Shown here in pieces: positions 9,780-19,206 of a DNA stretch of 64,000 nucleotides. The notes under the pieces are model-generated. The model was not told the origin of the DNA, ran no database searches, and was given only the letters and a program-made list of their open reading frames with translations. Made by a program: the position numbers and the translations under genes. Where the stretch lies: NCBI RefSeq assembly GCF_009833495.1, contig NZ_WUWG01000001.1, forward strand, positions 682,001 through 746,000, in the 5' to 3' direction. The DNA is from Oceanomicrobium pacificus. GTDB taxonomy: Bacteria; Pseudomonadota; Alphaproteobacteria; Rhodobacterales; Rhodobacteraceae. How positions within the stretch are numbered: the first letter of the stretch is position 1; the number at the start of each line of letters is the position of its first letter.

Positions 9780-10580
9780 CTATTTCTTCGCGCCCGCATC
9801 CGTGGCGCGCGCGATATCCGACAATTGCTTCTCGATCCCGTCGAGCCGGTGGAGCACGTCATCGCGATAGGCGCCCGTTGCCTGATCGGTTTCTTCCGCA
9901 TGGGCTTCCTGCATCGAGTTCACGATGAGGCCGACAAGAAGGTTCACCACCGCGAAAGTGGTGACCATGATGAAGGGCACGAAAAAAGCCCAGGCCCAGG
10001 CGTAAACCTCCATCACCGGGCGGACGATGCCCATGGACCAGCTTTCCAGCGTCATGATCTGGAAGAGCGAATAGGCGCTGCGCCCGAGCGATCCGAACCA
10101 GTCGGGGAAGGCGTCACCGAACATTTTCGTGGCCATGACCGAGCCGATATAGAACAGCACCGCCATCAGGATGAAGACCGACCCCATGCCGGGCAGCGCG
10201 TTGAAGAGCCCCTCGACCACACGGCGCAGGCTCGGCACCACCGAGACGACGCGCAACAGGCGCAGGATGCGCAGCGCACGCAGCACCGACAGGCCCTCGC
10301 CCACAGGGAAGATGGAAATGCCGACGATGGTGAAATCGAACAGGTTCCAGCCGTTGCGGAAGAAGGCCAGACGGTGGGCAAAGAGCTTGAGCAGGATCTC
10401 GAGGATGAAGATCACGAGGCAGGCGCGGTCGAGTGCCTTCAGCACCGGACCGTAATCGGCCATCAGCGCGTCGGATGTTTCCAGCCCCAGAATGACCGCA
10501 TTGAACAGGATGACGCCGAGGATGAAATACCGCACCTGCGCCCTGTCGAGCCAGAGTGCCACCGTCTCCCGCGCTGTCAT
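9780..10580 (-). CDS. Bacterial voltage-gated sodium channel (NaChBac/NavBac family)
   Basis: 266-aa single-repeat, six-transmembrane channel subunit that should assemble as a homotetramer. S4 carries Arg101, Arg104, Arg107 and Arg110 at three-residue spacing (RALRILRLLR). The pore loop has the selectivity filter TLESWSM (residues 177-183), identical to that of NavAb and sodium-selective. S6 is FIMVTTFAVVNLLVGLIVNS, followed by a polar neck and a heptad-like C-terminal helix (about 240-258) expected to form the tetramer coiled coil. It is convergent with the TIGR02186 gene. Such channels are typical of marine and alkaliphilic bacteria. Confidence 0.92.
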   Translation of the reverse strand: MTARETVALWLDRAQVRYFILGVILFNAVILGLETSDALMADYGPVLKALDRACLVIFILEILLKLFAHRLAFFRNGWNLFDFTIVGISIFPVGEGLSVLRALRILRLLRVVSVVPSLRRVVEGLFNALPGMGSVFILMAVLFYIGSVMATKMFGDAFPDWFGSLGRSAYSLFQIMTLESWSMGIVRPVMEVYAWAWAFFVPFIMVTTFAVVNLLVGLIVNSMQEAHAEETDQATGAYRDDVLHRLDGIEKQLSDIARATDAGAKK

Positions 10581-10682
10581 GCCTGTGCTGCCCTTCCGTT
10601 CACTTGCCCATCGCCGCCGCCGCGATCCGCGACCGCGCCACCGTTGCAGCGGATATGATTGCGCCGGGCGCGGAAGGCAAGC

Positions 10683-11420
10683 CTAACCGCGGCCGATAAA
10701 GGGCATTTTCGTCGCCATCACCGTGACAAACTGGATATTCGCGTCGAGCGGAAGGGAAGCCATATGCGCCACCGTGTCGGCCACGTTCTTCACATCCATC
10801 ACCGGTTCGGGCTTGATCGAGCCGTCGGCCTGCGGGACGCCGCCGGCCATTTTCGTCGTCATGTCGCTGGCGGTGTTGCCGATATCGACCTGCCCGCAGG
10901 CAATGTCATAGGGGCGGCCGTCAAGCGACAGGGTCTTGGTCAGGCCGGTGATCGCGAATTTGGTCGTGGAATAGGGCACCGATCCGGGGCGCGGCACCTG
11001 CGCCGAGATCGAACCGTTGTTGATGATCCGCCCGCCCTGCGGCGACTGCTTGCGCATCTGGCCGAAGGCGGCGCGGGCACAGAGGAAGGCGCCGTTCAGG
11101 TTCACGTCGACCACCTTGTACCAGTCCTCGACCGAGATTTCGTCGATCGGCGCGGGGGGCACGTTGCCGCCGGCATTGTTGAACAGAAGGTCAAGCCGCC
11201 CGAACCGGTCCACGGCCTGTGCGAACGTGTCCTCGACCTGGCTCGGGTCCGACACATCGCAGGTCAGGCACAGCGCCCGGTCGCTGCCTGCGGCGGTTTC
11301 CTGCAGCGGCTCCAGCCGCCGGCCGACCAGCACCGCACGCCAGCCATCTTCCAGCAGGCGGCGCGTCACCGCCCGCCCGATCCCGGACCCTGCGCCGGTT
11401 ACCAATGCCACCTTGTCCAT
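10683..11420 (-). CDS. Short-chain dehydrogenase/reductase (SDR), YdfG-like
   Basis: 245-aa classical SDR. It shows the cofactor loop TGAGSGIG (residues 8-15), NNAG (81-84), and a catalytic triad of Ser (137 or 139), Tyr150 and Lys154 (YSTTK). The Arg-rich segment after strand 2 (VGRRLEPL) favours NADP(H). Substrate is unknown; hydroxy acids or amino-acid alcohols are typical for relatives. It is transcribed divergently from agmatinase across 84 nt. The ATG has GGAG 8 nt upstream. Confidence 0.86.
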   Translation of the reverse strand: MDKVALVTGAGSGIGRAVTRRLLEDGWRAVLVGRRLEPLQETAAGSDRALCLTCDVSDPSQVEDTFAQAVDRFGRLDLLFNNAGGNVPPAPIDEISVEDWYKVVDVNLNGAFLCARAAFGQMRKQSPQGGRIINNGSISAQVPRPGSVPYSTTKFAITGLTKTLSLDGRPYDIACGQVDIGNTASDMTTKMAGGVPQADGSIKPEPVMDVKNVADTVAHMASLPLDANIQFVTVMATKMPFIGRG

Positions 11421-11504
11421 CGTCTACTCCATCCCTGTTCGGTCTTGCCGTTTGCCGCGAAGCTGCAATGCTAAACCGGTTCACGTCAACAGCAGAGGAC
11501 GGAA

Positions 11505-12470
11505 ATGACCGACAGTTTCTTCCTGCCGGAGCCGGGCGACCAGCTGCCGCGCTTCGCGGGCGTGCCCAGTTTCATGCGCCTGCCCCATGTCCCGCCCGGC
11601 CATCCGCGCTTCAAAGACGTGCAAATCGGTCTGGTCGGCGTGCCGTGGGACGGCGGCACCACGAACCGCCCCGGCGCGCGCCACGGGCCGCGGCAGGTGC
11701 GCGATGCCTCCACCATGATCCGCAGGCTCCATCCGGTGACGGGGGCCGACCCGTTCGGCCAGACCGCCTGCGCGGACCTTGGCGATGTCGGCCCCAATCC
11801 GGCGGATGTTCAGGACAGTCTCGACCGGATCACGGCTTTCTATGCCGAGCTTGCAAATGCCGGCATCCGCCCCGCATCGGTCGGCGGCGATCACCTGACC
11901 TCCCTGCCGATCCTGCGGGCGCTCGCACAGGACGGGCCGCTCGGGCTGATCCATTTCGACGCGCATACGGACCTTTATGACAGCTATTTCGGCGGGTTCC
12001 GCTACACGCATGGCACGCCGTTCCGCCGCGCGATCGAGGAAGGGCTATTGGATCCGAAACGCATGGTCCAGATCGGCATTCGCGGCACCGGCTATGATGG
12101 CGAGGATATCGCCTTCGGGCGCGCGGCAGGGGTGCGGATCGTGACGATCGAGGAGTTTTTCGACCGCGGGCCGGATGCCGTCATGGCCGAGGCGCGGGAC
12201 ATTATCGGCACCGGCCCCGTCTATGGCAGTTTCGACATTGATTTCATCGATCCGGCCTATGCTCCGGGCACCGGCACGCCGGAGATCGGCGGCCCGTCCA
12301 GCTTTCAGGCGCAACAGGTGATCCGGGCCCTCGACGGGATCGACCTTGTCGGCTTCGATCTGGTCGAAGTGTCCCCGCCCTTCGATGCGTCGGGCGGCAC
12401 CGCCTATCTGGCGGCCTCGCTCCTGTTCGAATGGCTGTGCATCCTGTCAGCCGCCATCCGTCGGACGTAG
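11505..12470 (+). CDS. speB: Agmatinase (ureohydrolase family)
   Basis: 321-aa manganese-dependent ureohydrolase. The binuclear-metal motifs are GGDHL, DAHTDLYD and SFDIDFIDPAYAPGTGTPE, with all expected His/Asp ligands. Family members hydrolyse a guanidino group to urea; length and the PAYAPGTGTPE signature fit agmatinase, which makes putrescine. Guanidinobutyrase or related guanidino hydrolases are alternatives. The ATG is preceded by GAGGA about 8 nt upstream. It converges on the helicase gene with a 24-nt tail overlap. Confidence 0.85.
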   Translation: MTDSFFLPEPGDQLPRFAGVPSFMRLPHVPPGHPRFKDVQIGLVGVPWDGGTTNRPGARHGPRQVRDASTMIRRLHPVTGADPFGQTACADLGDVGPNPADVQDSLDRITAFYAELANAGIRPASVGGDHLTSLPILRALAQDGPLGLIHFDAHTDLYDSYFGGFRYTHGTPFRRAIEEGLLDPKRMVQIGIRGTGYDGEDIAFGRAAGVRIVTIEEFFDRGPDAVMAEARDIIGTGPVYGSFDIDFIDPAYAPGTGTPEIGGPSSFQAQQVIRALDGIDLVGFDLVEVSPPFDASGGTAYLAASLLFEWLCILSAAIRRT

Positions 12471-13961
12471 TTCGAGCGTTGCCGGCTCGCTTGGCAGGTC
12501 CGCGACGGTAAGCGGCGCCGAGGGCCGTTGCAGCGCGTAGCGGCGCACCCAGTGAAGCCGTCGCTCGGCACGTGTGATCGCGACATAAGCGAGCCGCCGC
12601 CAAAGCGGGATGCCCGCCTCGCTGCGGCCCGCGCGGGACGCGGCATAGAGGTCGGGCGCAAACACCTGCACCTCGCCCCATTGCGAGCCCTGCGCCTTGT
12701 GGATCGTGCAGGCCGCCCCGTGCAGGAAGGCGGCCCCCATCCGCGCGGCCGAAGGGATGAAGGGCTCTTCCTCGTCGGGCATCTCGATCTTGATGATGGT
12801 CGCGACCGAGACACGCGGATCTTCCATGCCGATCACATGCAACCGGCTGAAACCGGGTTTTCGCCCCGGCCCGAGATAGATGGTCTGCGCCCCTTTCACG
12901 AGACCGCGCGCCTCCAGATCGATCCGCTTCTTGCGGTGCTTGAGCGGCAGTTCCACCCCGTCACAGATGAGCGGCTCGCCGGGCAGAAGCTCGGTCTCGG
13001 GGGCATCGAAGGCGCGTCGGAAAGCATGGATCAGGCGGATGCGGGTCGCATTGCGCCAGACCAGAACCGGCGAGCGGGCCATCAGATCGGCATCCACACG
13101 CGGCGCCAGCACGACACGGTCGTCCCGCGACGCGGCATCGGCGACCATATCCTCGAATGTCGAGAAATCGAGCGCATCGTCGCCCAGCGCATGGGCGAGA
13201 TCGAGGATCGGGTTGTCCGCCGCCTGCCGGTGGATGCGGTGCAGTTCCAGCTTCTGGCTGTCCTTGAGCTTGTCGAAACACATGGACCCGCTCTGCCCCA
13301 CGGGGGCCAACTGTGCCGGATCGCCGAAGAGCACCAGCGTGTCGAACAGTTCGCGCAGATCCTCGAACTGCGTGTCATCGAGCATCGAGCTTTCGTCGAC
13401 GAACCCGATATCGAGCGGATCCTCGCGCCGTTTCCAGCCGGTGATGAAGTCCGACCCGCGCAGTCCGGCGGCCGCGAGCGCGCCCGGAATCGATTTGTGC
13501 AGCTTGTAGAATTCCGCCGCACGGTCGAGCGCGGCATCGGTCAGCCCCTCGACCTTGGGCCGCTCGGCATCGCCCGCGAGCCATTCGGCGACCTTCTCGT
13601 AATCGGGGTCGTAGATCGGCGTATAGAGGATCCGGTGGATCGTGGTCGCCGGCACACCGCGCCCGCGCAGAACGCTCGCCGCCTTGTTTGTCGGGGCCAG
13701 CACCGCCAGCGTGCGGCGGTCCTTGCGCTTGCGGTTCTCATAATCGCCGGAGACAAGGTCCACCCCGGCGTCCGTGACGGCTTTCACCAGTTCGGCCAGC
13801 AGCACCGTCTTGCCCGATCCGGCCTTGCCCATGACCGCCAGAACGCGGGCCTTGCCATCGGTCGCGGGCAGGCTGACACCCTCGTCGATATCGACACCGG
13901 CACTGCGGAGCGCGCCCGCGATCGCGTCATGCGCGGTCGCCTGATCGTCGGAAAATTTCAT
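12447..13961 (-). CDS. ATP-dependent RecD/Dda-like DNA helicase
   Basis: 504-aa stand-alone SF1B helicase. Motifs in order are Q-like FSDDQATAHDAI at the N-terminus, Walker A GKAGSGKT (about residues 50-57), motif Ia LAPTNKAASVLR, Walker B FVDESSML, motif III LFGDPAQLAPVG, motif V TIHKAQGSQW and motif VI YVAITRAERRL. Relatives act in replication and repair, unwinding 5' to 3'. No RecB or RecC partner is present here. The 3' end overlaps agmatinase convergently. Confidence 0.88.
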   Translation of the reverse strand: MKFSDDQATAHDAIAGALRSAGVDIDEGVSLPATDGKARVLAVMGKAGSGKTVLLAELVKAVTDAGVDLVSGDYENRKRKDRRTLAVLAPTNKAASVLRGRGVPATTIHRILYTPIYDPDYEKVAEWLAGDAERPKVEGLTDAALDRAAEFYKLHKSIPGALAAAGLRGSDFITGWKRREDPLDIGFVDESSMLDDTQFEDLRELFDTLVLFGDPAQLAPVGQSGSMCFDKLKDSQKLELHRIHRQAADNPILDLAHALGDDALDFSTFEDMVADAASRDDRVVLAPRVDADLMARSPVLVWRNATRIRLIHAFRRAFDAPETELLPGEPLICDGVELPLKHRKKRIDLEARGLVKGAQTIYLGPGRKPGFSRLHVIGMEDPRVSVATIIKIEMPDEEEPFIPSAARMGAAFLHGAACTIHKAQGSQWGEVQVFAPDLYAASRAGRSEAGIPLWRRLAYVAITRAERRLHWVRRYALQRPSAPLTVADLPSEPATLELRPTDGG

Positions 13962-14044
13962 GCACCCGTCCCTGGTCGCCCCGCTGCCCGTCTGCCCTGT
14001 CTAAAGGCAAGGGCGGCGGGGCGCCAGTGCGCGGGTGGGGCCAA

Positions 14045-15334
14045 TCACCCGCGGGCTTCGAGCACATCCTCGAAGGTGCGCAAACCGGTGCGGGGCGCGG
14101 AGACGAGCACGGCCATGTTGCCGGGCTTGTGCTCGTTTCGCATCATCTTCGTGTGGGCCGCCGGGATCTCCGCCCAGGGGAAAACCTCCGACATGCAGGG
14201 GTCGAGCCGCTGTTCCACCATCAGCTTGTTGGCAGCGCTCGCCTGCTTGAGATGGGCGAAATGGCTCCCCTGGATGCGCTTCTGGTGCATCCAGACATAG
14301 CGCGCGTCCATCGTTAGGTTGTATCCGGTTGTGCCGGCACAGATGACGACCATGCCGCCCTTCTTGCAGACGAAGGTGGAGACCGGAAAGGTGGACTCGC
14401 CGGGATGCTCGAACACCATGTCGACATTGTTGCCCTTGCCGGTGATGTCCCAGATCGCCTTGCCAAACTTGCGGACCTCGTTGAACCAGTCCTTGTATTC
14501 CGGCGTGTTGACCTTGGGCAGCTGGCCCCAGCAGTTGAATTCCTTGCGGTTGATGACGCCCTTGGCGCCGAGCCCCATCACGAAGTCGCGCTTGTCCTCT
14601 TCGGATATCACGCCGATCGCGTTGGCGCCCGCGGTGTTGATGAGCTGGATCGCGTAGGATCCGAGCCCGCCCGATGCGCCCCAGACCAACACATTCTGGC
14701 CGGGCTTCAGGTCATGTGGCTCATGGCCGAAGAGCATCCGGTAGGCCGTGGCGAGCGTCAGCGTGTAGCAGGCGCTTTCTTCCCATGTCAGGTGCCGGGG
14801 CCGCGGCATCAGCTGCTGCGACTGGACATTGGTGAACTGGGCAAAGGAACCGTCGGGCGTCTCGTAGCCCCAGATCCGCTGGCTCGGCGAATACATCGGG
14901 TCACCGCCGTTGCATTCCTCGTCATCGCCATCATCCTGATTGCAATGGATGACGACCTCGTCTCCGACCTTCCAGCGTTTCACCTTGTCGCCAACCGCCC
15001 AGACAATGCCGGATGCATCGGAACCGGCAATGTGGAAGGGCGCGCCATGCACGTCGAAAACGGAAATCGGCTTGCCGAGACCGGCCCAGACGCCGTTGTA
15101 GTTGACGCCCGCCGCCATCACGAGGACCAGAACCTCGTGGCTGTCCAGCTTGGGGACGTCGACCACTTCGCAGGCAAAGGCCTGCTCCGGCTCGCCCTGC
15201 CGTTCGGGGCGGATGGTCCAGGCATACATCTGCTTCGGCACATGGCCGAGCGGCGGGATCTCCCCGATCTCGTACAGGTCCTTTTGCACTGCATCATAGG
15301 CCATGGAAGTGATCTCCGTATCCAGGGGCGCCAT
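14045..15334 (-). CDS. ccr: Crotonyl-CoA carboxylase/reductase
   Basis: 429-aa NADPH-dependent medium-chain reductase that makes (2S)-ethylmalonyl-CoA from crotonyl-CoA, CO2 and NADPH, the signature step of the ethylmalonyl-CoA pathway. It contains the family-specific segments AGVNYNGVWAGLGKP, HCNQDDGDDEECNGGDPM and the nucleotide-binding loop VWGASGGLGSYA, and is nearly collinear with the characterised Rhodobacter enzyme as I recall it. The ATG at 15334 has GGAGAG 6 nt upstream. The gene is divergent from ecm, which encodes a later enzyme of the same pathway. Confidence 0.96.
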   Translation of the reverse strand: MAPLDTEITSMAYDAVQKDLYEIGEIPPLGHVPKQMYAWTIRPERQGEPEQAFACEVVDVPKLDSHEVLVLVMAAGVNYNGVWAGLGKPISVFDVHGAPFHIAGSDASGIVWAVGDKVKRWKVGDEVVIHCNQDDGDDEECNGGDPMYSPSQRIWGYETPDGSFAQFTNVQSQQLMPRPRHLTWEESACYTLTLATAYRMLFGHEPHDLKPGQNVLVWGASGGLGSYAIQLINTAGANAIGVISEEDKRDFVMGLGAKGVINRKEFNCWGQLPKVNTPEYKDWFNEVRKFGKAIWDITGKGNNVDMVFEHPGESTFPVSTFVCKKGGMVVICAGTTGYNLTMDARYVWMHQKRIQGSHFAHLKQASAANKLMVEQRLDPCMSEVFPWAEIPAAHTKMMRNEHKPGNMAVLVSAPRTGLRTFEDVLEARG

Positions 15335-15466
15335 TTTGCTCTCCTTCCAGAATAATCCGCTGTGGCGAAAATTTTGAGTAATTTTCTGTCGTTTCCAAGT
15401 CTGAAATTGTCATTACATTTTACGGTGGGTGCTGCAAGGGGCTTTTTCGCACCCATCTGACTGCCA

Positions 15467-15485
15467 TTGCGGAAATTTGCGGAAA
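15467..15485. promoter_or_regulatory. Tandem TTGCGGAAA repeat in the ccr/ecm divergent promoter
   Basis: TTGCGGAAA occurs at 15467-15475 and again at 15477-15485, a 10-bp (one helical turn) spacing, inside the 264-nt gap between divergent ccr and ecm. The gap is visibly A/T-richer than the flanking genes. Adjacent same-face copies are typical of activator or repressor sites. Resemblance to TTTGCAAA-like sites of RamB/PccR-type regulators of acyl-CoA metabolism is an inference. Confidence 0.45.
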
Positions 15486-15598
15486 GATCTGTGCAATCAT
15501 TGGTAATTTTATTGCTGGAAGATTTTTCTGCGCTGCAATAGAAATGGGGCAAGAATGTTGGATGCAGTGCAAAATCGATTCGCCGGACGGAGGACAGG

Positions 15599-17584
15599 AT
15601 GACCGCAGAGACCGACGCGCAGACCCAGCGGAAGGCCGACCGCCCGTGGCTGTTCCGGACCTATGCGGGCCATTCGACCGCGGCCGCGTCGAACGCGCTC
15701 TACCGTTCCAATCTGGCGAAAGGCCAATCGGGCCTGTCGGTCGCCTTCGACCTGCCGACCCAGACGGGCTATGACAGCGATCATGTTTTGGCACGGGGCG
15801 AGGTCGGAAAGGTCGGCGTGCCGGTCAGCCATCTGGGCGACATGCGTGCGCTCTTCGACCAGATCCCGCTGGAGCAGATGAACACGTCCATGACGATCAA
15901 CGCCACCGCGGCGTGGTTGCTGGCGCTCTATATCGCTGTGGCCGAGGAGCAGGGCGCGGACATCACCAAGCTGCAGGGAACGGTCCAGAACGACATCATC
16001 AAGGAATATCTCTCGCGCGGGACCTATGTGTTCCCGCCAGAGCCGAGCCTGCGTCTGATCGGCGACATTGCCGAATATTGCTATCGCGAGGTGCCGCGCT
16101 GGAACCCGATGAACGTCTGCTCCTACCATTTGCAGGAGGCCGGCGCGACGCCCGATCAGGAATTGGCCTTCGCGCTCGCCACGGCCATCGCCGTGCTCGA
16201 CCATGCGCGCGAGCGGGTGCCGGCCGAGGATTTCCCGACCGTGGTGGGCCGCATCTCCTTTTTCGTGAATGCCGGCATCCGGTTCGTGACCGAGATGTGC
16301 AAGATGCGCGCCTTCGTCACCCTGTGGGACGAGATCTGCCGCGAGCGCTACGGGGTGGAGGATGCGAAACTGCGCCGCTTCCGCTACGGGGTGCAGGTCA
16401 ACTCGCTCGGCCTGACCGAGCAGCAGCCGGAAAACAATGTCTACCGCATCCTGATCGAGATGCTGGCCGTGACCCTGTCGAAACGCGCCCGTGCCCGCGC
16501 GGTGCAGCTGCCGGCCTGGAACGAGGCGCTCGGCCTGCCCCGCCCGTGGGACCAGCAATGGTCGCTCCGGATGCAGCAGATCATGGCGCTGGAGACCGAC
16601 CTTCTGGAATATGACGACCTGTTTGACGGCAATCCGGCGGTCGACGCCAAGGTGGCCGCACTGGCCGACGGCGCGCGGCGCGAGTTGAAACAGATCGAGG
16701 CGATGGGCGGCGCGATCGCGGCCATCGACTATATGAAGACCCAGCTTGTCGACAGCAACGCCGCGCGGATCGCGCGGATCGAACAGGGGGAAACGGTCGT
16801 GATCGGCGTCAACCGCTTCGCCGAAGGGGAGACAAGCCCGCTTCTGCATGGCGGCGGCGGCATTCTCGTTGTCGATCCGGCGGTGGAGGCGGAACAGATC
16901 GGCCGGCTCGATGCATGGCGGGCGGCCCGCGAAGATGCAGCCGTGGCAGGTGCACTGGCCCAGCTGCGGGCGGATGCCGAGGCCGGACGCAACATCATGC
17001 CGGCCTCCATCGCCTGCGCCAAAGCGGGCGTGACGACCGGTGAATGGGGCGCGGCCATGCGCGCCGTCCATGGGGAGTATCGTGCGCCGACCGGTGTCGG
17101 TACCGCCCGGTCGAACCGCTCGGAAGGGCTGGAAGAAGTGCAATCGGCCGTCGGGGCGGATGCCGACACGCGCGGCCGTCCGATCCGGTTCCTCGTCGGC
17201 AAGCCGGGGCTCGACGGCCATTCCAACGGGGCCGAGCAGATCGCGGTGCGGGCGCGGGACTGCGGCATGCAGGTGATCTATGAAGGCATTCGTATGACGC
17301 CCGAGGCCATCGTGGCGGCCGCCGCCGAGCATGATGTCGATGTGATCGGCCTGTCGATCCTGTCGGGCTCCCATGTGCCGCTGATCCGCGACGTGCTGGC
17401 ACGGCTCGATGCGGCGGGGCTCGGGCATCTGCCGGTTGTCGCGGGCGGCATCATCCCTGACACGGATGCCGAGGCGCTGCGCGCGGGCGGGGTCGCGCGG
17501 GTCTATACGCCCAAGGATTTCGATCTGAACCGGATCATGCTCGACATCCTGTCGGTCACCCGCCCGCCCCGTGCGGCGGCCTGA
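15599..17584 (+). CDS. ecm: Ethylmalonyl-CoA mutase (MeaA-type, B12-dependent)
   Basis: 661-aa single-chain coenzyme-B12 mutase that converts (2R)-ethylmalonyl-CoA to methylsuccinyl-CoA. The TIM-barrel acyl-CoA domain starts with the motif FRTYAGHSTAAASN and contains FDLPTQTGYDSDH. The C-terminal B12 domain has the base-off signature D-G-H-S-N-G (near residue 540), LSILSGSH and VVAGGIIPD. Length and the divergent ccr neighbour separate it from methylmalonyl-CoA mutase. The ATG has GAGGACAGG about 8 nt upstream. Confidence 0.94.
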   Translation: MTAETDAQTQRKADRPWLFRTYAGHSTAAASNALYRSNLAKGQSGLSVAFDLPTQTGYDSDHVLARGEVGKVGVPVSHLGDMRALFDQIPLEQMNTSMTINATAAWLLALYIAVAEEQGADITKLQGTVQNDIIKEYLSRGTYVFPPEPSLRLIGDIAEYCYREVPRWNPMNVCSYHLQEAGATPDQELAFALATAIAVLDHARERVPAEDFPTVVGRISFFVNAGIRFVTEMCKMRAFVTLWDEICRERYGVEDAKLRRFRYGVQVNSLGLTEQQPENNVYRILIEMLAVTLSKRARARAVQLPAWNEALGLPRPWDQQWSLRMQQIMALETDLLEYDDLFDGNPAVDAKVAALADGARRELKQIEAMGGAIAAIDYMKTQLVDSNAARIARIEQGETVVIGVNRFAEGETSPLLHGGGGILVVDPAVEAEQIGRLDAWRAAREDAAVAGALAQLRADAEAGRNIMPASIACAKAGVTTGEWGAAMRAVHGEYRAPTGVGTARSNRSEGLEEVQSAVGADADTRGRPIRFLVGKPGLDGHSNGAEQIAVRARDCGMQVIYEGIRMTPEAIVAAAAEHDVDVIGLSILSGSHVPLIRDVLARLDAAGLGHLPVVAGGIIPDTDAEALRAGGVARVYTPKDFDLNRIMLDILSVTRPPRAAA

Positions 17585-17772
17585 CCGGGCAAGGTCGGAA
17601 CCGACGGCTGCGGCACAGCGGCCACAGGCCCTGTTGCCGCCATGCTCTGCCATTGCCGGAATCACCGTAATCGCTTAGTTTCGCTGCATCTGCGAATGCC
17701 AGGGGTGGCCCGTCGGGCCGTGGGGCGGCAGTCGCGCAAAAGCCGTTTGTTGCAGTCCGACCCTGGTGGTGC

Positions 17773-19143
17773 ATGTCCCGACTGATCGATTTCCTTGGTG
17801 CACTTCTGGCCCGTCTTGTCGGGCTGGCCGCGCTTGTTCCCCTGCTCGGCGCACTTGCGCTGACCTTCCTGTCGAGCGAACAGGTGGCCCTGCCCGACAG
17901 CCCGCTCGCCATTGGCTTCGGCATCGCGCTCATGATCACAGCGGCCATTTTCCTCAGCCCGCGCGCGACGCGGCGGATTCTGGCCAAACGTGGTGAAATC
18001 TCCTCCGACCTCGTTTTCGGCTTCGCGCTGCTCCTGTGGCTGGCGCTCGTCTTCGTCTTTGCTCTGCTGGCGCTGAAAGCCCTGCAACCGCTTGCGCCGC
18101 TGCCGCTTGCCGGGTCCGATATCCTGATGGGACTGGGCGGGCTCTGGCTTCTCGCAGCGCTCTTTTTCGTGCTGCCGGGCTTCTATGCCCGCCGTCTCGC
18201 GGGTCCTGCAACCGCCCCTGCCGCAAAAAAGGCGGACACGGCACCGCAAGCCACTGTCGATACGAGCCACCCGTCCACGGACGGAGCGGCATCGGCAGCA
18301 ACGGCGGCCGAACCCGATCCGTCGCTGACCGAAATTCCCGAAGGGTTCGAGGACCTGTCCGCCCCGGTGACCGTCGATCCGACCGTTCCGCGCGCGGACG
18401 GGGAGCCGAGCTATCTCGTCCAGACCGAAGATCGGAACGTGAAACGCTACGGGTCGACCGCCGTAGACAGCTGGGTGTCCCAGCAGCACCAGATCAGTGC
18501 GGAAAAGGCCCGCAAGCCGAAGGTCCGCAAGGGTGGATCGCGCCTGTCGAATCTGCTGCTCCTGCCCTGGTTCGCGCTCGTCGGCGTTGCGATCGGCCAC
18601 CGCTATCTGGGGCAATATTATCCCGATCCCGACCATGCCCGCTTCATCGCGGAGAACCGCTGGTACATTGCCGCGGGGCTTGGCCTCTATTGCGGGATTG
18701 CCGTGCTGCCGCGCAACGCGAACGGCATCACCGGTCCGATGCAAAGCCCGTTTGTGCGGCTTGGAGTGGTGTTTGCGGTCTGCTTCCTTGTCTCCGCCTA
18801 TCTTCTGCGCCCGATGCTCGTCTACGGCGTCCCGATGGCCATGAGCTATGTGCAGCCGGGCGAGGAAAAGGGCATCCCCGTCACCGTCTATGACCGCGTG
18901 CTCGGCCGCCGCCGGGGCTGTTCCAATGTCGTGATCGTTGACAGTGTGCCGCCGGCCGACCCGCGCCGCTGGCGGGTGTGCGACCTGCCGCAGGAGGAGG
19001 TTGCCCCGCTGGAGAACGGCCAGCGCATGCGGCTCTTCGTGACCGACGAGACCTATGGCGGTCGCTTCGTGCGGCTAGGCCAGCCCCTGCCCGATATTCC
19101 ATATAGCGACGACACGACCGACCGGGGCCGCGCCGGGCGCTGA
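17773..19143 (+). CDS. Uncharacterised multi-pass membrane protein
   Basis: 456 aa, not recognised. About four hydrophobic helices fall in residues 1-150. They are followed by an Ala/Thr/Pro-rich acidic linker (about 150-215), a basic patch (KARKPKVRKGGSRLSN, near 240-255), three more helices to about residue 360, and a soluble C-terminal domain of roughly 95 aa containing GRRRGCSNVVIVDS and a second Cys (WRVCDLP) that could pair with it. It lies between ecm and deoD with 188 and 63 nt gaps, so it is probably monocistronic. No function is assignable. Confidence 0.75.
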   Translation: MSRLIDFLGALLARLVGLAALVPLLGALALTFLSSEQVALPDSPLAIGFGIALMITAAIFLSPRATRRILAKRGEISSDLVFGFALLLWLALVFVFALLALKALQPLAPLPLAGSDILMGLGGLWLLAALFFVLPGFYARRLAGPATAPAAKKADTAPQATVDTSHPSTDGAASAATAAEPDPSLTEIPEGFEDLSAPVTVDPTVPRADGEPSYLVQTEDRNVKRYGSTAVDSWVSQQHQISAEKARKPKVRKGGSRLSNLLLLPWFALVGVAIGHRYLGQYYPDPDHARFIAENRWYIAAGLGLYCGIAVLPRNANGITGPMQSPFVRLGVVFAVCFLVSAYLLRPMLVYGVPMAMSYVQPGEEKGIPVTVYDRVLGRRRGCSNVVIVDSVPPADPRRWRVCDLPQEEVAPLENGQRMRLFVTDETYGGRFVRLGQPLPDIPYSDDTTDRGRAGR

Positions 19144-19206
19144 TCGCACTGGCCCTCGCGCCCGCCTGCGGGCAGACTGGAGCGGTTCATCAGGGAGGAC
19201 CGCATC

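Noticed and set aside
15509-17665. 718-codon open frame antisense to ecm
   Set aside because: Same high-GC artefact; ecm is certain on the plus strand.
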